The notes beneath the pieces are model-generated. The model worked only from the letters and a program-made list of their open reading frames with translations. It had not been told where the DNA came from and searched no databases. From NCBI RefSeq assembly GCF_040024445.1, contig NZ_CP157276.1:4340001-4404000 (forward strand): a stretch of 64,000 nt of DNA, read 5' to 3'. This stretch comes from Prescottella soli (GTDB lineage Bacteria > Actinomycetota > Actinomycetes > Mycobacteriales > Mycobacteriaceae). Made by a program: the position numbers and the translations under genes. Positions 38,765 through 47,779 of this stretch are shown here, in pieces. The number at the start of each line of letters is the position of its first letter. Positions within the stretch are counted from its first letter, which is position 1.

Positions 38765-38977
38765 CCCCCCGGATCCCGCGATCGGGATCCCCACCCGAAC
38801 CGCTCGCTTCGAAACATCGGCACCATACCTGGTGGTGGTCCCCGCCCTCCACGGTGTGCATCGTCGGTGCGGTGCTGTAGTTTCTCAGTTCGCGAGTCCG
38901 TAGCCCGTGGGGGGTGACTCGGCGCGGTCGAGGGGACCGGGCCGGGCAGGGGCTGGCCTTGTTCTGGGGGTGGAAGC

Positions 38978-41900
38978 ATGGGCACCGTGCACTTCGTGCG
39001 CCGGGCACGTCGGGAGGCTCCGCGCACGCCGGGCGGCGAGGTGAGCCTCCAGACGCCGCCTGAGATTCCCCGGATCACACCCGGCAACCTGATGACCAAG
39101 CTGTTGCCGCTCGTCATGGTCGCCGCCATGGTCGGCATGACGGCGCTGATGTTCACCTCCGGCATGGCCACGAACCCGATGTCACTGATGTTCCCGGTGA
39201 TGATGTTGGTGTCGATGGTCGGCATGCTCGCGGGCTCGGGTCGCGGCGGCGGACCGAAGGCGGCCGAGGCGAACGAGGACCGCAAGGACTACCTGCGCTA
39301 CCTCGACCAACTGCGGCGCGACGCCCTCGACACCGGGACGCAGCAGCGCAAGGCGCTCGAGTGGAGCCATCCGGACCCGGGGACGCTGTGGACGCTGACC
39401 GGAACGGTCCGGATGTGGGAGCGGCGCACCACCGACCCCGACTACGGCCACGTGCGGGTCGGTCGGGGCAGTCAGCGCCTCGCGACCCGGCTGATCCCAC
39501 CGGAGACCGGGCCGGTCGAGGATCTCGAGCCGGTGGCCGCGGTGTCGTTGCGCCGGTTCGTGCGTGCCCATTCGGTGGTGGCGGACCTGCCGACGGCGGT
39601 GTCGTTGCGTGGGTTCGCGGCGATATCCGTCGACGGTGACAGGGCGGGGGCGCGCGGACTGGTCCGGGCGATGCTGGTGCAACTGTGCACGTTCCACGGA
39701 CCCGATCAGCTGCAGATCGCGGTGGTGTGCGGACCCGACACCGCCGCGGAGTGGGACTGGGTCAAGTGGCTGCCGCACGCGCAGCACCCGGACATGTCCG
39801 ACGGTGTGGGGCCCGCGCGGATGATGTACGGGTCGGTGATCGAACTCGAATCAGCTCTGGGACAGCAGTTCTCGATGCGCGGACGTTTCTCGCGGAGCGC
39901 GCCCCCGACCCCGGGGGTGCCGCAGATCGTGGTGGTGATCGACGGGGGGATCCTCGAAGGCGACAGCGGCCTCGTCACGGACGGCGGACTGGATTCGGTG
40001 ACGCTGCTCGACCTGAGCGGACACTGCCCGCGGCTCACGGCCACCCGCGGTCTGCAGCTCGTGACGACGGACGGTGCGCTCGGTGCGCGGAGCGGTGCGG
40101 GGGTCGAGACGTTCGCGACCGCGGACGCGCTGACGCCGCAGGAGGCGCTGTCCGCGGCCCGGCGACTCGCACCGTTCCGGATCGCCGCCCGCACCGCGAC
40201 CGACACGGGCGACGACGACGGCGCACCGGTCGCGACGGGGTGGAATCGTCTGCTCGGGCTGGGCGACGTCGGCCGCTTCGATCCCGTCCAGGGGTGGGTG
40301 CCGAGGCACGGCCGCGATCGGCTCCGCGTCCCGATCGGTGTCGGGGTCGACGGCGGTCCCGTCGAACTGGATCTCAAGGAGGCGGCCGAGAACGGCATGG
40401 GCCCGCACGGTCTGTGCATCGGCGCCACCGGATCCGGCAAGTCGGAGTTCCTGCGCACCCTGGTGCTGGGTCTGCTCGCGACCCACTCTCCCGACGCGCT
40501 GAACCTGGTCCTCGTCGACTTCAAGGGCGGTGCGACCTTCCTGGGTCTCGAGGACGCGCCGCACGTGGCCGCGGTCATCACCAACCTCGCCGAGGAGCTG
40601 GCGATGGTGGATCGCATGAAGGACGCGCTCGCCGGTGAGATGAATCGGCGGCAGGAACTGCTCCGGGCCGCCGGCAACTTCGCCAACGTCACCGACTACG
40701 AGAAGGCGCGCAGCGCGGGCGCGGATCTGGCGCCGCTGCCGGCCCTGTTCATCGTGGTGGACGAGTTCTCCGAACTGCTCAGCCAGCAGCCCGAGTTCGC
40801 CGAGCTGTTCGTGGCGATCGGTCGCCTCGGTCGCTCGCTGCACATGCACCTGTTGCTCGCGAGCCAGCGGCTCGAGGAGGGCAAGCTGCGCGGTCTCGAC
40901 AGCCACCTGTCCTACCGGATCGGTCTGAAGACGTTCTCGGCCAACGAGTCCCGGACCGTGCTCGGCGTGCCCGACGCCTACCACCTGCCGGCATCGCCCG
41001 GCGCCGGCTACCTCAAGTGCGATTCCGCGGAGATCGTGCGCTTCCAGGCCTCGTACGTCTCCGGCCCCTACGAGAGCGAGCGGGTCCGTCGATCCACGGG
41101 TGGGAACGTGCCGAACCTCGACCTGCGACCGCGCCCGTTCACCGCGTCGCCGGTCGCCCTGCCCGCGTTCGAGGAACCGGTGGTCCCGATCGAACCGGAT
41201 CCGGTGCCCGCCAGTGACGGCGACCAGCGCTCCGTCCTCGAGGTCCTCGTCGATCGCATCCGCGGACGGGGGCCGGCCGCGCACGAGGTGTGGCTGCCGC
41301 CGCTCGACGTCGCGCCGACGCTCGACCAGATCCTGCCGCCCGCCGCCGTCACGGAATCGGTTCCCGCGGTGAGTTCGCTGCGGGCGCCGATCGGCGTGAT
41401 CGATCGACCGTTCGACCAGCGTCGGGACCTGCTGGTGACCGACCTGTCGGGGGCGACCGGCAACGTAGCCGTCGTGGGTGGTCCGCAGTCCGGCAAGTCG
41501 ACGCTGCTGCGGACGCTCATCATGTCGATGGCGGCCACGCATTCGCCGCGACAGGTGCAGTTCTACTGCCTCGACTTCGGTGGCGGCACGCTGTCGGGTC
41601 TGGCGGGTCTCCCGCACGTCGGTTCGGTCGCGAACCGACTCGACGTCGACCTGGTGCGGCGCACGGTGGCCGAGATGGCGACCCTGGTGCGTCAGCGGGA
41701 GCGACGCTTCCGGGAGCTCGGCATCGAGTCGATGGCGGACTTCCGGCGCCTCCGCGGCGGCGGCGAGGGGCCCGCGGCGGCGGGCGCGGCGGAGGACCCG
41801 TTCGGGGATGCCTTCCTCGTCATCGACGGCTGGCCGAGCATCCGGCAGGATTTCGAGGCGCTCGAAGCGCAGATCAGTGCCCTTGCCGGGCAGGGACTCT

Positions 41901-42988
41901 CGTTCGGCGTGCACGTGGTGCTGGCGACTCCGCGCTGGGCCGACATCCGGCCCGCGCTCAAGGATCAGCTCGGTACGAGAATCGAACTGCGGTTGGGTGA
42001 TCCGGCGGACTCCGATGTCGGCCGCGCGAAGGCGATGCTGGTCCCGTCCGGGCGACCGGGGCGCGGTATCACCCGTGAGGGACTGCACCTGCTCGTCGCC
42101 CTGCCCCGGCTCGACGGGGTCTGCCGCACCGACGATCTCGGTTCCGGGGTGGCCGGTGCCGTCGCCCACCTCGGGGCCGCTCGCTCCGGTCCGGGGGCAC
42201 CACTGGTGCGGATGCTGCCCGATCGGATTCCGCGGGAGGACGTGCTCGCGGCCGCCGCGGGGCACTGGCCGGCTCCCGTCGCACCGGGTGGGGCGTGCCT
42301 GTCGGTGCCGATCGGCATCGACGAGGCCGAACTCGCGCCGGTCTACCTCGATTTCGCGGATCAGGCGCACTTCCTCGTGTTCGGTGACAGCGCGTGCGGC
42401 AAGACGACGCTGCTGCGCGGAATCTGCCTCGGGCTGATGGAGTCGAACACGCCGCAGCAGGCGAAGCTGATCATCGGCGACTACCGGCGCACCATGCTCG
42501 GGGTGGTCGAGGGCGATCACCTGGCCGGATACGCGGCCTCGGCAACGACGTTCACGACGATGATGAACGATCTCGCGGGCATCCTCGCGAGCCGCATGCC
42601 CGGACCGGACACCACGCAGCAGCAGCTGCGGGAGCGGTCCTGGTGGTCGGGCCCGGAGATCTACGTCGTCGTCGACGACTACGACCTCGTCGCGACGTCG
42701 AGCGGCAATCCGTTGACCCCGCTGCTCGACTACCTCGCGCACGCGAAGGACCTCGGCCTGCACCTGATCGTCGCCAGACGGTCCGGTGGCGCGTCACGGG
42801 CGCTCTACGAACCGGTGATCGCGCGGATGCGCGACCTCGTGCCGGCCGGCATGGTGATGAGCGGCAGCCGGGACGAGGGCAACCTGATCGGCACGGTCCG
42901 GCCCAGCGAGCAGCCACCGGGACGCGGCACTTTCGTCGCCCGGAGCGGAACCTCCCTGGTTCAGCTCGCGTGGTTGCCGCAGTTGTGA
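38978..42988 (+). CDS. eccC: Type VII secretion ATPase EccC (ESX-4), single-chain form
   Basis: 1336 residues. Two membrane segments (about 42-61 and 68-86), a stalk domain, then three FtsK/SpoIIIE-type ATPase domains with P-loops GATGSGKS (about 482), GGPQSGKS (about 834) and GDSACGKT (about 1135). Domain 1 has a full Walker B (LFIVVDEF); domains 2 and 3 have weaker versions (LVIDGW, VVVDDY), as expected, since only the first is usually catalytic and the others bind substrates. Unlike ESX-1, EccCa and EccCb are fused, as in other ESX-4 loci. It powers secretion and recognises the WXG100 substrates. The 213-base gap to eccD must hold the divergent promoters. Confidence 0.96.
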   Translation: MGTVHFVRRARREAPRTPGGEVSLQTPPEIPRITPGNLMTKLLPLVMVAAMVGMTALMFTSGMATNPMSLMFPVMMLVSMVGMLAGSGRGGGPKAAEANEDRKDYLRYLDQLRRDALDTGTQQRKALEWSHPDPGTLWTLTGTVRMWERRTTDPDYGHVRVGRGSQRLATRLIPPETGPVEDLEPVAAVSLRRFVRAHSVVADLPTAVSLRGFAAISVDGDRAGARGLVRAMLVQLCTFHGPDQLQIAVVCGPDTAAEWDWVKWLPHAQHPDMSDGVGPARMMYGSVIELESALGQQFSMRGRFSRSAPPTPGVPQIVVVIDGGILEGDSGLVTDGGLDSVTLLDLSGHCPRLTATRGLQLVTTDGALGARSGAGVETFATADALTPQEALSAARRLAPFRIAARTATDTGDDDGAPVATGWNRLLGLGDVGRFDPVQGWVPRHGRDRLRVPIGVGVDGGPVELDLKEAAENGMGPHGLCIGATGSGKSEFLRTLVLGLLATHSPDALNLVLVDFKGGATFLGLEDAPHVAAVITNLAEELAMVDRMKDALAGEMNRRQELLRAAGNFANVTDYEKARSAGADLAPLPALFIVVDEFSELLSQQPEFAELFVAIGRLGRSLHMHLLLASQRLEEGKLRGLDSHLSYRIGLKTFSANESRTVLGVPDAYHLPASPGAGYLKCDSAEIVRFQASYVSGPYESERVRRSTGGNVPNLDLRPRPFTASPVALPAFEEPVVPIEPDPVPASDGDQRSVLEVLVDRIRGRGPAAHEVWLPPLDVAPTLDQILPPAAVTESVPAVSSLRAPIGVIDRPFDQRRDLLVTDLSGATGNVAVVGGPQSGKSTLLRTLIMSMAATHSPRQVQFYCLDFGGGTLSGLAGLPHVGSVANRLDVDLVRRTVAEMATLVRQRERRFRELGIESMADFRRLRGGGEGPAAAGAAEDPFGDAFLVIDGWPSIRQDFEALEAQISALAGQGLSFGVHVVLATPRWADIRPALKDQLGTRIELRLGDPADSDVGRAKAMLVPSGRPGRGITREGLHLLVALPRLDGVCRTDDLGSGVAGAVAHLGAARSGPGAPLVRMLPDRIPREDVLAAAAGHWPAPVAPGGACLSVPIGIDEAELAPVYLDFADQAHFLVFGDSACGKTTLLRGICLGLMESNTPQQAKLIIGDYRRTMLGVVEGDHLAGYAASATTFTTMMNDLAGILASRMPGPDTTQQQLRERSWWSGPEIYVVVDDYDLVATSSGNPLTPLLDYLAHAKDLGLHLIVARRSGGASRALYEPVIARMRDLVPAGMVMSGSRDEGNLIGTVRPSEQPPGRGTFVARSGTSLVQLAWLPQL

Positions 42989-44265
42989 CCGCGGCGAGCC
43001 TGCACCTCGCCGACGGCGCGGTCTGGGTGGCGTCCCCGTCCGGGGTCGTCCGGGTGCCGGACGAGTCGATCGGGCACTGCCTCGAGTGCATCGACGACCG
43101 GTACGTCCTCGTCGGGGCCCGGCCGGTCGCCACCGTCGACATCCTCGCGGCGTCGCTCCATCGTGCACTCGGAACGGGAACGAGGGGAACGGGATTCGTT
43201 GCCGCTGTGACCGTGACCTACCCGTCCCACTGGGGATCGTTCCGGCGTGGCGTGCTCGAGTCGGCCGCGCGCCGATTCGCCCACACGGTGTCGCTCGTGC
43301 CGGTGGCACTCGCGGTGCCGGCCCCTGAGGGCTGCGCGCGTTGGGTGGTCCTCGAGTGCGCGCCGCTGTGGACCGCCGCCAGCCTGGTCGAGCGGGGCGA
43401 CCGCGGCGAGCCGGCCGTGGTTGCGTGCGAACTCGCATCGGACACCGGCAGTCTCGATCTCCGTGACCATCCTGACCGCGTCGTCGTGCTCGACCGATTG
43501 GTGCGCACGGTCGCCGGTGAGCAGCCGGTCGAGGTCGTGCTCGTCAGCGGTGCGGAAGACCCCGAGCTCGCCAAGACTCTCACCGCCGGAATCGAATCGA
43601 CGGTCGTGGTCGTCGCGGATGTGGATCTGGTGCGCCGGCCCACGGCGGCGGCCGTCGCGCCGGACGAGGGGAACGAAGCTGCCGCCGCGTGGCTCGATCA
43701 CGCTCCGACCACCCCGCGGCGCGGACAGGGGCGCACCGTCCTCGCGACAGTCGGCGTCCTCGTCGTGGCGGCGGTCGTCGGCACCGCCCTCGCGGTGTGG
43801 CAGCCGTGGACCCGAACGCGCGTCTCCGACGTCGCTGAACCGTTGCGGCGCTTCGAAATCGGGCCAGTGAGCGTGCAACTGCCGGACCGGTGGAGTCCGG
43901 AGATCAAACCGGGTCGCCTCGATCTGACGCCCACGGGGGTCAGCGGGCGCCGCATCGTTCTCGTTCCCACCGACGTCGCCGCGGGCTCGGACCAGGCCGA
44001 GGTGGCGCGTGCGCTCGCGCGTCGGATCGGCGACCGCGGTCCCGACGGTCCCTTCTCTGAGTTCGACCCGGACGCCGAGTTCGCCGGCCGGCGGGGGATC
44101 TCGTACGTGGAGTCGCCGGACGACCGATCACGCGTCCGCTGGCACGTCCTCGTCGAGGACGGCGTGCAAGTGAGCGTGGGCTGCCAGTTCCGGGACGGTG
44201 AGTGGGACGCGTTGGCGGCGGATTGCGAGCAGGCCGTCCGCAGCGTCGAGGTGGGTGCGGCCTGA
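42985..44265 (+). CDS. Type VII secretion-associated protein, Rv3446c family
   Basis: 426 residues. The first 250 residues have an actin-like/ASKHA-type feel ('VTASLHLADGAVWV', 'VAAVTVTYPSHWGSFRRGVLESAARR', 'VVLVSGAEDPELA'), then one membrane segment (about 251-271) and an outer domain ('RFEIGPVSVQLPDRWSP', with one cysteine 'VGCQF'). The family always lies beside eccC in ESX-4 loci (Rv3446c in M. tuberculosis); its job is unknown. The GTG overlaps the eccC stop (GTGA). The layout - ATPase-like part, membrane segment, outer part - recalls the Hsp70-like gene at 61540-62919. Confidence 0.88.
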   Translation: MTAASLHLADGAVWVASPSGVVRVPDESIGHCLECIDDRYVLVGARPVATVDILAASLHRALGTGTRGTGFVAAVTVTYPSHWGSFRRGVLESAARRFAHTVSLVPVALAVPAPEGCARWVVLECAPLWTAASLVERGDRGEPAVVACELASDTGSLDLRDHPDRVVVLDRLVRTVAGEQPVEVVLVSGAEDPELAKTLTAGIESTVVVVADVDLVRRPTAAAVAPDEGNEAAAAWLDHAPTTPRRGQGRTVLATVGVLVVAAVVGTALAVWQPWTRTRVSDVAEPLRRFEIGPVSVQLPDRWSPEIKPGRLDLTPTGVSGRRIVLVPTDVAAGSDQAEVARALARRIGDRGPDGPFSEFDPDAEFAGRRGISYVESPDDRSRVRWHVLVEDGVQVSVGCQFRDGEWDALAADCEQAVRSVEVGAA

Positions 44266-44439
44266 GAACGCCGTCCCCGGAAAAAGTTCCGGGATGGATG
44301 GAACCGAATCGGCGCATGCGTGCGTCCAACCAGATGTAGGCGCGAACTGGCTGCGACGAGTCCCTGGGGGGATCGGTGGCGGGACGCGGAAGTGGGACGA
44401 CGATGCCGAGCGCATCCGAGTGCATCCGAAGGAGTCGAA

Positions 44440-44757
44440 GTGAGCGATCAGATGAAGACCACCGTCGAGACAATGGAGGCCACCTCGCGTCGCGTCAGCG
44501 ACGTGCGGAGTGAGATCCAGGGTCTGCTGAGCACGCTCAAGGGCGAGGTCGACGCTATCCGTGGTGGCTGGGAGGGCTCCGCAGCCATCGCGTTCCAGAA
44601 CCTCATGGAGGGGTGGGACGCCAACTCGACCAAGCTCAATCAGGCACTCCAGAACATCAGCGAGAACATCAAGTCGAACAGCGTCTCGTACGACGCCGCG
44701 CAGCAGGATCACACGAGCTCACTCAACAACGTCGCGAGCAGCCTGAACATGGGCTGA
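44440..44757 (+). CDS. esxU: WXG100 protein, EsxU-like (ESX-4 substrate)
   Basis: 105 residues, two helices with the turn motif W44-E45-G46. It pairs with the next gene product as a heterodimer, as esxU-esxT do in M. tuberculosis. The usual export signal YxxxD/E is not exact: Y84 is followed by Q88, with D90 two further on. The GTG has AAGGAG six bases upstream. A 174-base gap before it, free of genes, must hold its promoter; a small GGAA...TTCC repeat is seen near 44280. Confidence 0.9.
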   Translation: MSDQMKTTVETMEATSRRVSDVRSEIQGLLSTLKGEVDAIRGGWEGSAAIAFQNLMEGWDANSTKLNQALQNISENIKSNSVSYDAAQQDHTSSLNNVASSLNMG

Positions 44758-44808
44758 TCATCTCGATCGCCCGAATTCCCAGACCAGTACCGACAGGAGC
44801 AGTCAGTC

Positions 44809-45096
44809 ATGACCATGCGTTATTCGTTCGCGCAGATCGAGCAGCTCAAGGCTCGGATCGATCAGATCCAGGCCGAGATGAACGGCAAGCTCGACGACCT
44901 CAAGGCCCACATCGCGCCGATGGTCGCGGAGTGGGAGGGCTCGGCCTCCGAGGCCTACCAGGCGCAGCAGGCCCAGTGGGACTCGTCGGCGCTCGAGCTC
45001 AACCAGATTCTCGATGCCGTCGGTCGTGTCGTCGGGCAGGGCAATGCGGACATGCAGCAGGTGAACACCGCCGCTGCCAACAGCTGGCAGACGTAG
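44809..45096 (+). CDS. esxT: WXG100 protein, EsxT-like (ESX-4 substrate)
   Basis: 95 residues, a helix-turn-helix hairpin with W42-E43-G44. It starts 51 bases after the first WXG100 gene and ends before a strong terminator, so the two form a small operon. No YxxxD/E motif follows helix 2; its partner or another protein must supply the signal for the EccC ATPase. Assignment to EsxT rests on position and on the order of the two genes. Confidence 0.9.
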   Translation: MTMRYSFAQIEQLKARIDQIQAEMNGKLDDLKAHIAPMVAEWEGSASEAYQAQQAQWDSSALELNQILDAVGRVVGQGNADMQQVNTAAANSWQT

Positions 45097-45113
45097 TCCT
45101 ACTACGCCAGACA

Positions 45114-45152
45114 GCGTGTGCCCCGACGGAGGAGAGCCGTCGGGGCACACGC
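45114..45152 (+). terminator. Terminator after the WXG100 gene pair
   Basis: GCGTGTGCCCCGACGG pairs perfectly over 16 bases with CCGTCGGGGCACACGC around a 7-base loop. It closes the ESX-4 locus. Confidence 0.92.
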
Positions 45153-45252
45153 GTATCCACCCCCGAGAACGATTGCCGCCGACTGCGGGTCGGCGGATAC
45201 TGGCCTGACCCGAAAGCGGTGGCGCGTGGCGCCGAGCCGGGAGGCGGACGAT

Positions 45253-46497
45253 ATGACGGCTGGACATCACCTCGATGCGGAACTCGTGCCGGTCACGGCC
45301 GATACCACGGCGGAACTCTCGCGGGCCGACGCGCGCAGCGCGCACAACTACAGCCCACTCCCGGTCGTGATCACGTCGGGCTGCGGTGCCTGGGTGCGCG
45401 GCATCGACGGCATCGACTATCTCGACGTGCTCGCCGGCTACTCGGCGCTGAACTTCGGCCACTCCCACCCGGAACTGGTCGAGATCGCGCGCGTGCAGAT
45501 CGGTCGGCTCGCGCTCACCAGCCGCGCATTCCAGCACGACCGGTTCGCCGAGTTCTGTGCCGACGTCGCCCGGCTGTGCCGCAAGGATGCGGTGCTGCCG
45601 ATGAACACCGGCGCGGAGGCCGTGGAGACCGCGCTCAAACTCGCGCGTAAGTGGGGCTACGACGTCAAGGGTGTTCCCGACGACCGGGCTGAGATCGTCA
45701 CGTGCGCCGGCAACTTCCACGGCCGCACGATCGGGATCGTCGGTTTCTCGTCGGATCCGGACGCGCGCGGTGGCTTCGGTCCGTTCCCGCCGGGATTCCC
45801 GTCGGTCGAGTACGGCAGCCTCGTCGCGCTGGCGGATGCGATCACCGACAACACCGTCGCGGTTCTCGTCGAACCGATCCAGGGCGAGGCGGGTGTCCTG
45901 GTGCCCCCGGACGGTTACCTCGCGGGTGTGCGGAGGCTGTGCGACGACCACGGCATCCTGATGCTGGCCGACGAGATCCAGAGCGGACTGGGCCGGACCG
46001 GGGACACGTTCGCGTGCGACCGCGAGAGCGTCGTCCCCGACGTCTACATCCTGGGGAAGGCGCTCGGCGGCGGGATCGTCCCGGTGTCCGCCGTGGTCGC
46101 CGATCGCGATGTCATGGACGTCATCCATCCGGGCCAGCACGGCAGCACGTTCGGGGGTAACCCGCTGGCATGCGCGGTCGGCAGCGGCGTCGTCCGCCTC
46201 CTCGAGACCGGCATCTACCAGCGGCGCAGCCGAGAACTCGGGGCGTACCTGCACGAGATGCTGGGACAGTTGCCCGCCGACCGGGTGGCGGAGGTGCGCG
46301 GCCGGGGCCTGTGGGCCGGCGTCCAGCTGACGCAAGGGCAGCCGCCGGCCCGCGTGATCTGCGAGCGCCTGCTGGCCCGGCGGGTTCTCGCGAAGGACGC
46401 CCACGAGGGCACGATCCGGATCGCGCCGCCGCTCGTGATCAGTCGTGAGGACCTGACGTGGGCCGTCGAACGCCTCGCGGACGCGCTCGCTGGATAG
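45253..46497 (+). CDS. rocD: Ornithine aminotransferase (ornithine-oxo-acid transaminase)
   Basis: 414 residues, PLP fold type I, class III. '[20 protein letters not shown]', '[15 protein letters not shown]', PLP-contacting D240 ('[13 protein letters not shown]') and the Schiff-base lysine K269 ('ILGKALGGG') are all there. It converts ornithine and 2-oxoglutarate to glutamate semialdehyde and glutamate. The ATG follows GGGAGG; an upstream in-frame codon would overlap the terminator. No arginase or proline gene is near; it sits alone between ESX-4 and rplM. A related class III enzyme (acetylornithine type) is less likely given '[16 protein letters not shown]'. Confidence 0.9.
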   Translation: MTAGHHLDAELVPVTADTTAELSRADARSAHNYSPLPVVITSGCGAWVRGIDGIDYLDVLAGYSALNFGHSHPELVEIARVQIGRLALTSRAFQHDRFAEFCADVARLCRKDAVLPMNTGAEAVETALKLARKWGYDVKGVPDDRAEIVTCAGNFHGRTIGIVGFSSDPDARGGFGPFPPGFPSVEYGSLVALADAITDNTVAVLVEPIQGEAGVLVPPDGYLAGVRRLCDDHGILMLADEIQSGLGRTGDTFACDRESVVPDVYILGKALGGGIVPVSAVVADRDVMDVIHPGQHGSTFGGNPLACAVGSGVVRLLETGIYQRRSRELGAYLHEMLGQLPADRVAEVRGRGLWAGVQLTQGQPPARVICERLLARRVLAKDAHEGTIRIAPPLVISREDLTWAVERLADALAG

Positions 46498-46506
46498 CGG
46501 GCACTT

Positions 46507-46536
46507 TTGACCCTGGTCGACCCGAGCCGGTATCGT
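46507..46536 (+). promoter_or_regulatory. Promoter of rplM-rpsI
   Basis: TTGACC (46507-46512), an 18-base spacer and TATCGT (46531-46536). The leader to rplM is about 130 bases. Confidence 0.6.
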
Positions 46537-46586
46537 TCTACGTCGGCGTGCCGTCTCTCGCCTCGCTCTCGTGCGTGGTGAGAAGT

Positions 46587-46618
46587 CGTTCCCGGGTCTC
46601 AACTGGCCGCCGGGAACG
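46587..46618 (+). promoter_or_regulatory. Hairpin in the rplM leader
   Basis: CGTTCCCGG pairs with CCGGGAACG (9 pairs, 14-base loop) midway between the promoter and rplM. An L13-binding leader is known upstream of this operon in E. coli; whether this hairpin serves that purpose cannot be told. Confidence 0.45.
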
Positions 46619-46670
46619 GACCGTGCTGCACGCCCGGTCAGCAGCAGAAACGAACAGACGAGGAAGTTCT

Positions 46671-47114
46671 GTGCCTACGTATTCCCCGAAGGCCGGAGAC
46701 GTGACCCGTACCTGGCACGTCATCGACGCCACTGACGTGGTGCTCGGTCGCCTTGCCGTGCAGGCAGCCAACCTGCTCCGCGGCAAGCACAAGCCCACCT
46801 TTGCACCGCACGTTGACGGCGGCGACTTCGTCGTCATCATCAATGCCGACAAGGTTGCCATCAGCGGCAACAAGCGTACGGACAAGTTCCTGTACCACCA
46901 CTCCGGACACCCGGGTGGCCTGAAGTCCCGTTCGGTCGGCGAGGTTCTCGAGAAGAACCCCGATCGCCTGGTGGAGAAGGCCGTCACCGGCATGCTCCCG
47001 AAGAACAAGCTGGGCCGCGCCATCGCGGGCAAGCTGAAGGTCTACGCAGGCCCGACCCACCCCCACGCCGCGCAGCAGCCGGTGCCGTTCGAGATCAAGC
47101 AGGTCGCCCAGTGA
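46671..47114 (+). CDS. rplM: 50S ribosomal protein L13
   Basis: 147 residues. '[35 protein letters not shown]' and '[33 protein letters not shown]' identify it. L13 is an early 50S assembly protein. The GTG follows GAGGAAG; codons further upstream give unrelated residues. Four-base overlap with rpsI. Confidence 0.98.
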   Translation: MPTYSPKAGDVTRTWHVIDATDVVLGRLAVQAANLLRGKHKPTFAPHVDGGDFVVIINADKVAISGNKRTDKFLYHHSGHPGGLKSRSVGEVLEKNPDRLVEKAVTGMLPKNKLGRAIAGKLKVYAGPTHPHAAQQPVPFEIKQVAQ

Positions 47115-47626
47115 GCAACGAAGACTTCAACGAGGCCGTCGAGGCTGTCGAGGCCGTGGCAGACGACGTCTCGGAGTACACCACCGAGACCGAGGTCGTC
47201 GAGTCGTACGAGGCTGCTCCGCAGGCTCCGATCGTCATCGATCGTCCGGTTCAGACCGTCGGCCGTCGTAAGGAGGCGGTCGTCCGCGTCCGTCTGACCC
47301 CCGGCACCGGTGAGTTCAAGCTGAACGGCCGCACCCTCGAGGATTACTTCCCGAACAAGGTGCACCAGCAGCTCATCAAGGCTCCGCTGGTCATGGTCGA
47401 GCGCACCGAGTCGTTCGACATCACCGCCCTCCTGACCGGTGGCGGCCCCTCGGGTCAGGCAGGCGCGCTGCGTCTCGCCATCGCCCGCGCTCTGATCGAG
47501 GTCACCGCCGAGGATCGCCCCGCGCTCAAGCGCGCCGGCTTCCTGACGCGTGACGCTCGCGCCGTCGAGCGTAAGAAGTACGGCCTGAAGAAGGCCCGCA
47601 AGGCATCTCAGTACTCCAAGCGCTGA
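47111..47626 (+). CDS. rpsI: 30S ribosomal protein S9
   Basis: 171 residues. The conserved core '[25 protein letters not shown]' starts about residue 55 and the C-terminus is '[12 protein letters not shown]', whose last arginine touches P-site tRNA. The first 50 residues are an acidic Glu/Val-rich extension seen in Mycobacteriales. GTG start in overlap with rplM. Confidence 0.98.
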   Translation: MSNEDFNEAVEAVEAVADDVSEYTTETEVVESYEAAPQAPIVIDRPVQTVGRRKEAVVRVRLTPGTGEFKLNGRTLEDYFPNKVHQQLIKAPLVMVERTESFDITALLTGGGPSGQAGALRLAIARALIEVTAEDRPALKRAGFLTRDARAVERKKYGLKKARKASQYSKR

Positions 47627-47632
47627 TGTGTC

Positions 47633-47662
47633 GCCGGAGCCGACATCCGTGTCGGCTCCGGC
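47633..47662 (+). terminator. Terminator after rpsI
   Basis: GCCGGAGCCGACA pairs perfectly with TGTCGGCTCCGGC around a 4-base loop, seven bases after the rpsI stop codon. Confidence 0.85.
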
Positions 47663-47673
47663 ACCTGTTCTTC

Positions 47674-47725
47674 CACGAGAGCAGGCGTTCGTAGAGCTCT
47701 TCGCTACCGGACGCCTGCTTTCGTG
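47674..47725 (+). promoter_or_regulatory. Second long hairpin, upstream of glmM
   Basis: Two 18-base arms (CACGAGAGCAGGCGTTCG and CGGACGCCTGCTTTCGTG) match at 16 positions, one more as a wobble, around a 16-base loop. It begins 12 bases after the rpsI terminator and ends 55 bases before glmM. It could be a back-up terminator or part of a glmM leader. Confidence 0.65.
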
Positions 47726-47779
47726 CTTTACCTGGATGCTTACGGATCGACAACCCGGATTGCGAGGGATCGGATTCAC

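Noticed and set aside
39851-42763. 970-codon minus-strand open frame opposite eccC
   Set aside because: Antisense shadow of the FtsK/SpoIIIE ATPase gene; no recognisable domain.
44803-46602. 599-codon minus-strand open frame
   Set aside because: Opposes the EsxT-like and aminotransferase genes and crosses a strong terminator; no similarity to any family known to me.
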